Below the pieces are notes generated by a model. The model had not been told where the DNA came from. It saw only the letters and a program-made list of their open reading frames with translations, and did no database searches. A stretch of 17,065 nucleotides of DNA from Phycisphaeraceae bacterium (GTDB lineage Bacteria > Planctomycetota > Phycisphaerae > Phycisphaerales > UBA1924), in contig WUAJ01000028.1 in the NCBI GenBank assembly GCA_009827215.1, forward strand, positions 1-17,065. The letters are read 5' to 3'. A program made the position numbers and the translations under genes. Shown here piece by piece: positions 1-8,175 of the stretch (positions within the stretch are counted from its first letter, which is position 1; the number at the start of each line of letters is the position of its first letter).

Positions 1-304
1 ACTGATGGAAGTCGAGTTTCGCGTGAGCGCCTTGGGAAGCATCGAGGAATGCTTGTGAAACATCGCTCGCGACCTCGGCGCGAGACGCCATGATCTTGGG
101 GCTGACAAACTCGCTGACCATGTCCATTCCTGGATACTGGATCCAGATTTCAGGGATCTGCATCTCGACCAATCGTGTGATGACTGATTCGACCAGTTTG
201 ACCTCGGCGCGCAGAAGGATCGTCCCGGCATTGGAGCGTGGGTGGAACACGGGTTGAGCAAGTACCATCCCCGGCTTGGCTTGGGTCATCTGCACGCGCA
301 GCAT
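1..304 (-). CDS. N-terminal part of a probable HD-GYP-type signalling protein (runs off the left edge)
   Basis: The ATG at 304-302 opens a frame that stays open to the window edge (101 codons; the 3' part is missing). The product begins MLRVQMTQAKPGMVLAQPVF and continues with a segment around 'EMQIPEIWIQYPGMD'. This resembles the N-terminal region that precedes HD-GYP domains in planctomycete proteins. HD-GYP proteins are typically cyclic-di-GMP phosphodiesterases. The catalytic HD and GYP motifs would lie beyond the window, so enzymatic function is inferred from the N-terminus alone. A GGAG Shine-Dalgarno core (314-311 on the minus strand) sits 6 bases before the ATG and supports this start; a second Met at residue 6 is the alternative. 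The gene is last in a run of five same-strand genes, 58 bases after the antiporter stop. An inverted repeat overlaps its ribosome binding site (separate entry). Confidence 0.65.
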   Translation of the reverse strand, partial: MLRVQMTQAKPGMVLAQPVFHPRSNAGTILLRAEVKLVESVITRLVEMQIPEIWIQYPGMDMVSEFVSPKIMASRAEVASDVSQAFLDASQGAHAKLDFHQ

Positions 305-305
305 G

Positions 306-329
306 GTGATCTCCGATCAAGTAGATCAC
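306..329 (-). promoter_or_regulatory. 7-bp inverted repeat overlapping the ribosome binding site of the HD-GYP-type gene
   Basis: GTGATCT at 306-312 is perfectly repeated in inverse orientation as AGATCAC at 323-329, with 10 bases between. In the minus-strand mRNA the second arm ends one base before the ATG and contains half of the GGAG Shine-Dalgarno core; the other half lies in the loop. The structure could therefore mask the ribosome binding site (RNA hairpin), or the DNA dyad could be an operator. The symmetry is directly seen; the regulatory role is inferred. Confidence 0.5.
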
Positions 330-362
330 ATCGACACAACAGAGCGGAGCGTGCAGGATTCC

Positions 363-1316
363 TCAGGAAAGTGCGGGAATCTCTGCGTATGAAAGGATTA
401 CATACCCTAGATATACAAGGAGGAAGAGCACACCGAAGCCTTTGGCGATTACCGGACGGACAATTGCCCAGATCATGAGGAGCAGCGCGACGGCGAGCAT
501 GATCCAGATGTGCCAGTTCATAGCAGGATCCAAGTTGAGTGGTTTGACCAGCGCTGTAACTCCGAGTACAGAGAGTAAGTTGAAGACATTGGATCCGACG
601 ATGTTCCCGACCGCCATGTCCGCTTGCTTTGCGGCAGCGGCGCGGATTGTCGCGGCGAGTTCTGGGACGCTGGTCCCGAATGCGACGATCGTGGTCGCGA
701 TGATCCCTGCTGAGATACCGACTGCTTGAGCGAGATCGGTCGCACCGATGACGAGGACGCGGGCGCCTACTCCGAGTCCGACGCAGCCGAGGACGATGTA
801 GAGCAGGTCGATCCAGACAGGTTTGATTGCGCCGACGGCATCATCGAGCCCGTGCTCGATGTCTTCCTTGTGGGTTTTGATGATGTAGATCACATACATG
901 ATCAGACCCACAATGAGACCTACACCTTCCAGTCGTGAAAGCATGAGATCGAAGAGCAGGACCATAGTGATGATGGTCAGAATGACCATGATGGGGATCT
1001 CGGACATGCGCACGCGTCGGTGGATCGCGATGGGCATGAGCATCCCGCCTATTCCAAGGATGAGCGCGATGTTCGCGATGTTTGATCCGACGACATTGCC
1101 GATCGCCATCTCGGTTTGTCCTTGGAGCGCGGCTCCGACACTCGCGAAGAGCTCTGGAGCACTGGTTCCGAACGCAACCACCGTGACACCGATCGCGAAG
1201 GGGCTCAGTCCCATGTGTTTGGCAAGCTGAGCGGCACCGCGGACGAGTGCATCGGCGCCGATGATGAGCACGGCAAGTCCAACAACCAACAACAGAATCG
1301 CGATCAGGTGGGTCAC
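363..1316 (-). CDS. Calcium/sodium antiporter, CaCA family (YrbG-like)
   Basis: A 317-residue inner-membrane cation exchanger that would swap Ca2+ for Na+ or H+. The sequence has the two inverted alpha-repeats of the CaCA superfamily. The first has GTSAPEL at about residues 50-56 and GNVVGSNIAN at 73-82. The second has GTSVPEL at about 214-220 and GNIVGSNVFN at 237-246. Both carry the acidic Glu and the Asn/Ser residues that bind the ion. Roughly ten hydrophobic segments are visible, with a short charged cytoplasmic loop at about 147-160 (KTHKEDIEHGLDD). Length is normal for bacterial YrbG-type members. The start is a GTG (1316-1314) preceded by a perfect AGGAGG six bases away. It overlaps the TGA of the upstream lipoprotein gene by 4 bases (GTGA), so translation is probably coupled. 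The exact ion pair cannot be read from sequence. Confidence 0.93.
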   Translation of the reverse strand: MTHLIAILLLVVGLAVLIIGADALVRGAAQLAKHMGLSPFAIGVTVVAFGTSAPELFASVGAALQGQTEMAIGNVVGSNIANIALILGIGGMLMPIAIHRRVRMSEIPIMVILTIITMVLLFDLMLSRLEGVGLIVGLIMYVIYIIKTHKEDIEHGLDDAVGAIKPVWIDLLYIVLGCVGLGVGARVLVIGATDLAQAVGISAGIIATTIVAFGTSVPELAATIRAAAAKQADMAVGNIVGSNVFNLLSVLGVTALVKPLNLDPAMNWHIWIMLAVALLLMIWAIVRPVIAKGFGVLFLLVYLGYVILSYAEIPALS

Positions 1317-2275
1317 GGCGATCCTCCTGCATCTCGGCGCTGCGGCGCCGGCGCGAGGATGCGGTAGTTGTCATCCGTTTTCGGAACAAGCACGATCAGC
1401 ACTTTCTTCGGCGGGTTGTAGCGGACTCCGGGCGCGACATATCCGCTCCCAGGTGTGGAGAGCATGCGTTGTCCGAGCGTGCGAGCGCCAGGCGCGCTGG
1501 GTCCGACATCTGGAGTGGTGTCGCCCTCTTGCACGATCTGGTTTGCTGAGTCCCATGTTGTGTTGGGATCCACTCCAATAAGCACAAGCGCGGAAGAATC
1601 GTCGAGCGATTGGCTCATCGTCAGCTCTTCGATCAGCGCCCCTTCCTCTATGGCTGTCTGGAGTTTGGGTTCAATCCATACATTGGTCGCGGCATTCTTT
1701 CTCTTGAGCTGGACTGCGAGATCGAGGTGCAGCTTTGATTGCAGACCTTCTTCAGTGAGTTCGGGCTTGGTCCACACGCGCGCCAGCAATCGGGGACTGC
1801 CGTCGAGTGTGCGGAAGATGGGCAACGATGAATCACCAATCCGGATGTTGGTGTTGTCGAGCTCTCCTGTGCGGATGATTGGTCTCCATTGCGGGAACTC
1901 TCCCATCCATCGGATCTGGATCGCATTGGTGAGATCCATCTGATCCAAGATCGAATCGAGTTCGCTCTGCGGGACAACGACCCATCGCAACCCCCACTGA
2001 TTCCAGCGATCACGATCCTGTGGCCGCATGGTTCCGGAATTATCCATATAGCGTGCAAAAGCTCGTGCAACGCGATCTCCCGAATCATCGACATTGAGGA
2101 CGCGGAGTTGAAGACCTCTTGCAGAGTCTCGCGTGCGCGTATCTGCTTCGATCTCAGTCTGGAGCGCGTCGGATTGATCGGCCTTGTTCTTTCCGATCGA
2201 GCACGCGGACACACTCGCAACAATGCACGCGGCGAGTGCGGAAGAAATCAGGATGGATCGGACGCGATCATGCAT
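1313..2275 (-). CDS. Lipoprotein of unknown function
   Basis: A 320-residue protein I do not recognise. It starts MHDRVRSILISSALAACIVA and has a lipobox Val-Ser-Ala-Cys at 22-25, so it should be exported by Sec, lipidated at Cys25 and held in the envelope. The mature part is charged and soluble, with several Trp-rich short stretches (WNQWGLRW, RWMGEFPQWRP), and ends in a Pro/Gly-rich tail (about residues 255-320). No transmembrane segment follows the signal peptide. I chose the ATG at 2275 because it leaves a standard lipoprotein signal; a TTG at 2299 would add eight residues. The start overlaps the last 8 bases of the LOG-family gene, and the stop overlaps the antiporter GTG by 4 bases. It therefore lies in the middle of a tightly coupled operon. 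A role beside the antiporter or the envelope is only suggested by position. Confidence 0.8.
   Translation of the reverse strand: MHDRVRSILISSALAACIVASVSACSIGKNKADQSDALQTEIEADTRTRDSARGLQLRVLNVDDSGDRVARAFARYMDNSGTMRPQDRDRWNQWGLRWVVVPQSELDSILDQMDLTNAIQIRWMGEFPQWRPIIRTGELDNTNIRIGDSSLPIFRTLDGSPRLLARVWTKPELTEEGLQSKLHLDLAVQLKRKNAATNVWIEPKLQTAIEEGALIEELTMSQSLDDSSALVLIGVDPNTTWDSANQIVQEGDTTPDVGPSAPGARTLGQRMLSTPGSGYVAPGVRYNPPKKVLIVLVPKTDDNYRILAPAPQRRDAGGSP
1323..1328 (-). promoter_or_regulatory. Shine-Dalgarno site AGGAGG of the antiporter gene
   Basis: On the minus strand a full AGGAGG lies 6 bases upstream of the GTG at 1316. It sits inside the 3' end of the lipoprotein gene and fixes the non-ATG start of the antiporter. 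It is the strongest ribosome binding site in the window. Confidence 0.8.
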
Positions 2276-3416
2276 CGGCGAACGAGTTAATCCGATCAAT
2301 CAGGGCGCGAACCAGTCCGAACTTGTGACGAGTGTGTGTGAACACAACACGCGGGAGATCGAGGTGGTCGTTTTCTTGTGGGAGCGGATCGGACATGTGG
2401 ATGTCGCCTGATTTAACGAGCACTGCAAACTCGTCGTTCAGGATTCTGAGTTGATCGTCGTTCAGTGTCTTCTTGACGCGGATGACGAGTTCGTCGCGGA
2501 CATAACGCGATGAGTGGTAGACGGAGTAGAACTTCGTGACATGATCCGCGGCGTCTTGTGGGTCCTTCGCGTGGTAGAACAGGTTGTTGTCTTCTGGACT
2601 GATCCAACCTCGCGTTTCGAGTTGGGTCTTGGTGTAGTGGATCCATCCGTCCCAGTATGAGCCGTGCTCGCCTTCGGTGTCTCCGTCAACGAAGACGACT
2701 GGAACGATGCTCGCCTTTCCGGTCTGGATGAGCGTGAGCGCTTCAAAGCATTCATCGAGCGTCCCGAATCCTCCTGGGAAACAGACGACCGCTTCCGCTT
2801 GGGAGAGGAACATGAGTTTGCGTGTGAAGAAGTAGCGGAAGTTGATGAGTTTTTCATCTCCAGCAATAACGGTGTTGGCGCTGGTCTCGAATGGGAGTCG
2901 GATCGCGACACCAAAGCTGGATTCGCGTCCGGGTCCTTCGTGACCCGCTTTCATGATGCCGTCTCCAGCGCCGGTGATTGCCATCCATCCCGCTTCGGCC
3001 ATGAGTTTGGAGAACTCAACCGCCGCGAGGTAATCGGGGTGGTCTTCAGGAGTCCGCGCTGACCCGAAGATCGTGACCTTATGGGGTTCTGGATATTGAC
3101 CGAACACGCGGTACGCGTAGCGGAGTTCCTTCATCGCGGCGGTCATGAGTTTGAGCTCACCTGTGTCCCGGCCGTCTGGCAGGAGCTTGAGTCCGGCGGT
3201 GATGAGTTCACGCACGAGCTTCGCATCGTACTCATCGGTGCGTCCGGCGACGAGGTCGATGAGCTCAACGATACGATCTTGAATTTCGCCATCATCGGCG
3301 CGACGGACTGAGGGAGTCTCAGGTGGTGCGGCTTGCTCGTTCTTGGGTTGCGTGCTCGCGGGCGGGTCAAGCTCGACTCGGTTGTGTTCCGGTGAGCGAT
3401 TTGGTTCTGATTTCAT
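2268..3416 (-). CDS. LOG/TIGR00730-family Rossmann-fold nucleotide hydrolase (lysine-decarboxylase-like fold)
   Basis: A 382-residue cytoplasmic protein of the LOG family, whose members cleave the N-glycosidic bond of nucleoside monophosphates (cytokinin-activating LOG and bacterial PpnN-like enzymes). The core begins near residue 113 with the Rossmann segment KVTIFGSAR (113-121). It carries ITGAGDGIMKAGHEG (about 147-161), an Arg-Lys pair at 199-200, and the signature PGGFGTLDE (214-222), with the catalytic Glu at 222. The family core is about 180-200 residues; this protein has an additional N-terminal region of about 110 residues (disordered Pro-rich start, then helical) and a C-terminal region of about 100. 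It is therefore one of the larger forms, smaller than E. coli PpnN. The ATG at 3416 lacks a strong Shine-Dalgarno. It lies 88 bases downstream of the AsmA-like gene and overlaps the lipoprotein gene by 8 bases. The substrate is unknown; old 'lysine decarboxylase' labels are misleading. Confidence 0.9.
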   Translation of the reverse strand: MKSEPNRSPEHNRVELDPPASTQPKNEQAAPPETPSVRRADDGEIQDRIVELIDLVAGRTDEYDAKLVRELITAGLKLLPDGRDTGELKLMTAAMKELRYAYRVFGQYPEPHKVTIFGSARTPEDHPDYLAAVEFSKLMAEAGWMAITGAGDGIMKAGHEGPGRESSFGVAIRLPFETSANTVIAGDEKLINFRYFFTRKLMFLSQAEAVVCFPGGFGTLDECFEALTLIQTGKASIVPVVFVDGDTEGEHGSYWDGWIHYTKTQLETRGWISPEDNNLFYHAKDPQDAADHVTKFYSVYHSSRYVRDELVIRVKKTLNDDQLRILNDEFAVLVKSGDIHMSDPLPQENDHLDLPRVVFTHTRHKFGLVRALIDRINSFADA

Positions 3417-3504
3417 TCGTATTTTCTTTCTGTCTTTGGGACACCCGATGCGTCCCGGTTCTTCGAATCAAACTGTTTGGTGTATTGGTTGCAATCGGTG
3501 TTGC
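3417..3504 (-). other. Spacer between the AsmA-like gene and the LOG-family gene
   Basis: 88 bases without a gene. It holds a short inverted repeat, GGGAC at 3438-3442 and GTCCC at 3452-3456, separated by 9 bases. No T-run follows on either strand, so it is not a convincing terminator, and I see no clear promoter. The simplest reading is an intra-operon spacer. Confidence 0.4.
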
Positions 3505-6500
3505 TTATTCGTCTGTTGGTTCGACACTCGCAGAGGTCTCTGAGGATTCATTGTCCCTGGTTGGTGTTTCGACGCGATCGCTTTGCTTGCGGCGAAGGCG
3601 TCCCGAACCCACGCGGGTTCTGCTTTCGACTTCACGGAGTCGTCGTTGTTGCTCGGTCTCAGGCTTGCCGAACATCGAATCGAGCAGTCGTTTGGTCGTC
3701 CCGAACTGTTCGGGCGCGTAGCTGATCGATCCCGGCGCTCCGGTGACTCTGATGGTGATCAGCTCGTCGCGGAGACCCTCGATGATGCCTGAGAGGACTG
3801 GGATCGGCTCGATCGATCGTGATCGGAAGCGTAGATCAATATCTCGCGAAGTCCAGTCCATTGTCCCATATCCGAGGATCTCGATCGCGTCGGACGACGC
3901 GCTGAGGCGTTCAAACGCGATTGTTGGACCATCGGTGTAGAACTCCGCTTCCGCGAGATTGAGGCGAGATCCAGTCGGGAGCTTGAGATTGCTCGCTTCG
4001 ATGAGGTTGATGAGTCCAGGGAGCGCGACAATCGAACCTCCCGACACGCGGACATATCCTCGTCCGACGCGTTGATCCGGATCTCCTAAAGGCCCGGTCA
4101 TTGCAAGGTCGGCGTGCATGATTCCGCGTGAGACATCCGAATCCACATTCCATGCGGAGCGGACCACTGAAGAGCCGGGGGAGGGAGGACCTTCCAGACC
4201 TTCGACTGGAAGGAAGATGTCGTCGAAGATCGGCGCAGCTCGGACCCCTGAGGTGCGGATCTCAGTTGCGTAGTACGGCTCGCCGTTCTCATTCGGTTGA
4301 ACTTGGGCGTTGCCAGTGACCATTCCGCCGTGCATCCCAGCGCGGAGTTGCGGGACGAGCACTACACCAGGGTTGAGCGGGTCATTGAGAATGGTGGTTT
4401 CTGCGTTATGCACACGCAAAAGTCCCGCTCTCATCTGCGATGCGTTGAGATCAATCTGATACTCAAGCGGAGGACGCTCATTAGTGTTTGATTGAGCTCC
4501 GGTCTGTACACGGAAGTCCACTCGGCCATCGAGTTCGGTGATCGGAACACCAATCAAGGCGCTTGCGTCGAGCACTGATGCGGTCCCATCGATGTTGTAG
4601 GTCGTTGAATCGGTCCCGAGATTGTTCGCGACGATGTGAAGGTTTTGTAGATCAATTGGCCTGCTCGACTCGATCTTGAGTTGATCGACAACACTGCTGA
4701 GAGTGTCTGGCAAGATCACACGAACGGGACCGTGCAACACATCTCCGACTGCAGTGATGTTGAGGTCGACTGAAGCTCCACTTCCTGGAGTCACGGCCCA
4801 ACGACCATCGACACCGAGTGTGTACTCATCGTTCTGAGCGTTGATCTGATCGAAGTACCCATCAAGACCATCGAAGCGTATTGAACCTGATATCTGGGAC
4901 TCGTTGAACGCGAGGACTTCGCCGTTGCGTTCCATAGAGAGTGTTCGCGGAGTGAGTGAGCCATCAATCTCGACTGGTGGGAATCCGAGTGTTCCTGGAT
5001 CAGCGCTGCTGATCCGAGCGCCATCGAGTGGGGTGATATCAATCAGCATGTCGAAGCGACCATCGAGGCCGTAGTACTCGAAGAATGAGGTGTTCGCTGA
5101 ATCTGGATCGGTGCTGCTTGTTCCCATGCGATTGACGATTGCACGGACTCCCGGCGATCCGAGCCGACCGTTGTCCATCGAGAGACGAAGCGACGGTTCG
5201 TCTTTGAGCTCGAGGAGCTGCCCACCTCTCGAGAGTCGGATGGAGCCTGCGAGACCGACTGATCCAACAGGCTCGTTGTCCACACTGATCGGGATGCTGA
5301 ATCCCCTGCTCTCGACTTTGGGTTTGGTCCCGAGTTTGAGCGCAATCGGACCTACTGATGATCCGAGCTGATATTGATAATCCTCAACACTGAACTGTGC
5401 CTGTCTGATCTGATTGATTTGTAGATTGGTGTTGAGTGTACCGCCTACGCGTCCCTCGATTGAAGTCAGGAGATCGAGTTCACCGCTTGGGTTGTAGTCT
5501 TCACGCCATCCAGAGATTCGTTTCGCGAAGTTTGGCGAGAGCACAGCGATCGCGTGCTCGATCGGCATCGCGAGCACGAGCCCGCTTGATCGCACTCGTG
5601 TGTACAACGCCGGACCTGGGACAGGCGGGCCGTTCTCAAAAGGGAGCAGGCCGTCAACGCGTTTCACATTTCCGAACTTGGGTTGACGCGGGAGTGTGAG
5701 CTGAGTCGTCATATCGATCGGTGTCGGAGGGATCGGCTGCGAAGGCGATTCCATCAAGCCGTTGATGTGCACAACGATCAGGGATTGGGTGACTGATATT
5801 GTTCCAAACTCGATGTTGAGTTGAACTGAGTCGAGACCCAACTCGTTTTGTTTGGGGAAAGCCTGATCTTCTTGGAGTTGGAGTCCCATCGTTAATGGGT
5901 GCGCCGATCCCTCAAGGATTGTTGACTGGACTTCGTAGGTAATCCGGCCGTCGGCACCGGGACCGATTTTCGCATCGGCTTCGACGACGCCACGCATGCG
6001 CAGTCGATCGAGGATTCTGCGGAGCGTGATCTCAGTAGGGTCTTCTGGTTGCTCGTCGTAGTAACCTGGGATCGCGGCGATCAGGCGCTCATCGATCGGG
6101 ATTTTCCGTGCTTTGATCTCAACATACGGCTGGGGGTCTTTGAACCCTTCGGTTGGTTTGAAGCTCGCGTCGACTTGGGCCCATCCCCCGTTGAGACCTT
6201 CATAGCGTCCGCCTTGCAGGAGCACTGTCCCATCATTGATCGTGATATTCACTTCACGCGCGATGATCGGGAGCGGGAACTGCTCTGGGACGATCCCGGC
6301 TTGGGGGATCATTGCGTTGATATCTGTCGTCCACCGATCATCCTCTGGGCGTTCTGGATGGCGCTTGAGTATCACCCCTACTTCGATCAGACCGCCGAAC
6401 TCAAAGTCTGGGACGCGGAGTGTAGCGTTCAGTGCGTTGAGCTTGCTCGAGAGCTGCGCGCGTTCTTGTTCGGAGGTGTCCGACGGGAGCGCTGCTATTG

Positions 6501-8100
6501 AGCGGATCAGCTCGTTGCGTTCGTCGGTAGCTGTGGTCCTTCTGTTTGGCTCAAGCAGATACCCTGAGTCGAGCAAGTTGTTGTACTTCTCGCGAGAGAA
6601 AAGTGTGTCCACGAGCTCGCGTTGGTCGTTGTCCATCGCACTGAGCAGGTGCTGATCGATCGGGAGTTCTTTGACATCGACAAGAATCTCGACAACAGAT
6701 GTTTCACCGAGACCTTCGAACTTGCCGCTCGCGCGGAGCTTGGCGCCTGTTGGTCCGCGGCCTGTAATCTCATCAAAGCTCACGCTGTCGGGCTCGAAGT
6801 AAATCGTGCCGTTGATTTCCTCGAATGGATACATGAACTCGTAATACTTCGCTGAAGCGTTCGAGACCACCGCTTTCCCAGACACGAGGATCGGAGCGTC
6901 TTTGGATGAGCTTTGCTTACGAGATAGATTGATCGTTGCGTCGATATTCGCACGAAGATCCACAAATCGATCGAGCTTGGATGTCACTCGCTGAGGGAGG
7001 AACAAGAGCGGGCGGAACCCTTCTTCGACGCGGAACTTTGTTCGCAAGTCGCACGCGAAGGCGCTGTCAAGTGAGTACTCATCGAGTTTAAAATCAACAT
7101 CGTAAAGCAGGTCGTCGATGTCTCCGCTGAGGTCTGCGATGAGCCCGCCGTGCCCAAAGTTGATGATGCCTTTGGTTGATCGCATGCGAAGGTACTGTTC
7201 AGGTCCAGCGAACTCTTCTGGCGGATTAAACGGAAGGCTGACATCGACGCCTTCGAGTGTGAGCGTGACGCGCGGTTGCCCCTGATTGTCTACGCTGAAC
7301 TTTGTGGGTGCGAGGTTCCCGCGGAGATCGAGTGATTCGTAGATTTCTCGCACGCGCGACGGGACGATGCTTGCCGGCCAGTCTTCGAGTCTGAGGCCGG
7401 TCATCTCACCTTGCACGCCGGCATTGGAGATGGTTCCTGAGATGTTGAAATCTCCTCGCGCGTACGCTTGATCGGATCCCATTGAGGGTGTTGTTGAAGT
7501 CGCGAGGAAGTTGAATCGAGCGATGCCGTCTTTGTCTGGTGTCGCAAGTGATCCGACGACCGAGAGTTCTTTGAGTTCTTTGTACTGTGTACCGTCGTGC
7601 TCACCGATCTCGACAATGCCGTCTGAGATAGTGATCGCTGGAGTCGAGGCACCGCCTCCGCCGGATTGCTGGAGCGTGAGCGCTTCGAGGTTCACCGCTC
7701 CTGTTTGAATGTCCTGACTGACTCGGAGTCTTGGTTGTTCGATCGTGACACTGCTGATTGCTTTGGATCCTGACAGAATCTTGGACCACCGCACAGAGAT
7801 CGTCGCACGATCGAATCGGATCAGCTCGCCGCCTTCGCCGTCGATGTCCGGTGCACGGAAGACAGCGTCACGGATCTCGATTTCCGTCGTCGGCATGAAC
7901 GCAATTGATCCCTGCGTCATGTCCAGACCAGTCTCGCGTTCAATGATCGGAACGACGAACCCAGTCAGTGTCCCTGTCGCGGCGAGAATCCCGACTGTCA
8001 GAACCAACACCACTGGGACCGCGAGCAGCCATGCGATCAAACGACGCCGTTTTTTGGGCTTGGGAGCGGCGTTCTTGGGTGTGGGAGAGGGGTCGGGCAT
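3505..8100 (-). CDS. Giant AsmA/TamB-like membrane-anchored envelope protein
   Basis: A 1531-residue protein. It has a short cytoplasmic head rich in Pro, Lys and Arg (residues 1-18, ending KKRRR), one transmembrane helix (about 20-48), and then a very long periplasmic region of beta-rich repeats. The first part (INLEA-type motifs, 'ERETGLDMTQGSI', 'IEQPRLRVSQD') is AsmA-like. The C-terminal part (about 1370-1490: 'LPGLINLIEASNLKLP', 'GYGTMDWTSRDIDLRF') resembles the AsmA_2/DUF3971-type end of YhdP and related proteins. Such proteins form long hydrophobic grooves thought to carry phospholipids between inner and outer membrane in diderm bacteria. The tail (about 1490-1531) is charged and Ser/Glu-rich. 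I start at the ATG (8100); a TTG at 8136 would add 12 residues before the head. It diverges from radA and is first in the minus-strand run. Family placement is solid; the exact subfamily and cargo are not. Confidence 0.85.
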   Translation of the reverse strand: MPDPSPTPKNAAPKPKKRRRLIAWLLAVPVVLVLTVGILAATGTLTGFVVPIIERETGLDMTQGSIAFMPTTEIEIRDAVFRAPDIDGEGGELIRFDRATISVRWSKILSGSKAISSVTIEQPRLRVSQDIQTGAVNLEALTLQQSGGGGASTPAITISDGIVEIGEHDGTQYKELKELSVVGSLATPDKDGIARFNFLATSTTPSMGSDQAYARGDFNISGTISNAGVQGEMTGLRLEDWPASIVPSRVREIYESLDLRGNLAPTKFSVDNQGQPRVTLTLEGVDVSLPFNPPEEFAGPEQYLRMRSTKGIINFGHGGLIADLSGDIDDLLYDVDFKLDEYSLDSAFACDLRTKFRVEEGFRPLLFLPQRVTSKLDRFVDLRANIDATINLSRKQSSSKDAPILVSGKAVVSNASAKYYEFMYPFEEINGTIYFEPDSVSFDEITGRGPTGAKLRASGKFEGLGETSVVEILVDVKELPIDQHLLSAMDNDQRELVDTLFSREKYNNLLDSGYLLEPNRRTTATDERNELIRSIAALPSDTSEQERAQLSSKLNALNATLRVPDFEFGGLIEVGVILKRHPERPEDDRWTTDINAMIPQAGIVPEQFPLPIIAREVNITINDGTVLLQGGRYEGLNGGWAQVDASFKPTEGFKDPQPYVEIKARKIPIDERLIAAIPGYYDEQPEDPTEITLRRILDRLRMRGVVEADAKIGPGADGRITYEVQSTILEGSAHPLTMGLQLQEDQAFPKQNELGLDSVQLNIEFGTISVTQSLIVVHINGLMESPSQPIPPTPIDMTTQLTLPRQPKFGNVKRVDGLLPFENGPPVPGPALYTRVRSSGLVLAMPIEHAIAVLSPNFAKRISGWREDYNPSGELDLLTSIEGRVGGTLNTNLQINQIRQAQFSVEDYQYQLGSSVGPIALKLGTKPKVESRGFSIPISVDNEPVGSVGLAGSIRLSRGGQLLELKDEPSLRLSMDNGRLGSPGVRAIVNRMGTSSTDPDSANTSFFEYYGLDGRFDMLIDITPLDGARISSADPGTLGFPPVEIDGSLTPRTLSMERNGEVLAFNESQISGSIRFDGLDGYFDQINAQNDEYTLGVDGRWAVTPGSGASVDLNITAVGDVLHGPVRVILPDTLSSVVDQLKIESSRPIDLQNLHIVANNLGTDSTTYNIDGTASVLDASALIGVPITELDGRVDFRVQTGAQSNTNERPPLEYQIDLNASQMRAGLLRVHNAETTILNDPLNPGVVLVPQLRAGMHGGMVTGNAQVQPNENGEPYYATEIRTSGVRAAPIFDDIFLPVEGLEGPPSPGSSVVRSAWNVDSDVSRGIMHADLAMTGPLGDPDQRVGRGYVRVSGGSIVALPGLINLIEASNLKLPTGSRLNLAEAEFYTDGPTIAFERLSASSDAIEILGYGTMDWTSRDIDLRFRSRSIEPIPVLSGIIEGLRDELITIRVTGAPGSISYAPEQFGTTKRLLDSMFGKPETEQQRRLREVESRTRVGSGRLRRKQSDRVETPTRDNESSETSASVEPTDE

Positions 8101-8159
8101 GTGCTGTGCAAGTCTACGCAGCACACGCTCTTCCAAACACCGAACAGACCCCGTTCGTG

Positions 8160-8168
8160 TGCTATGAT
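8160..8168 (+). promoter_or_regulatory. Extended -10 promoter element of radA (probable leaderless mRNA)
   Basis: TGCTATGAT at 8160-8168 matches the extended -10 pattern (TG, one base, then TATGAT, five of six to TATAAT). No good -35 is at the expected distance, as is common for extended -10 promoters. Transcription would start about 7 bases after the hexamer, at or next to the radA ATG at 8176. There is no Shine-Dalgarno, so a leaderless transcript fits. The motif is seen; the start site is inferred. Confidence 0.55.
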
Positions 8169-8175
8169 CCTCTCA

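Noticed and set aside
306..329. CRP-type binding site (TGTGA...TCACA look-alike)
   Set aside because: The half-sites have the wrong spacing for a CRP/FNR site (10 bases between 7-bp arms, not the usual 22-bp site), and the position over the start codon fits an RNA structure better.
841..1389. Open frame of 182 codons on the minus strand over the antiporter gene
   Set aside because: Its product is Arg/His-rich low-complexity sequence and it lies out of frame inside a well-supported membrane transporter; a shadow of GC-rich coding DNA.
1313..2275. LpoB-like or other known envelope lipoprotein family
   Set aside because: Apart from the lipobox I could not match any family motif, so I left it unnamed.
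3438..3456. GGGAC/GTCCC repeat as a terminator after the AsmA-like gene
   Set aside because: Only five pairs and no T-run on either strand.
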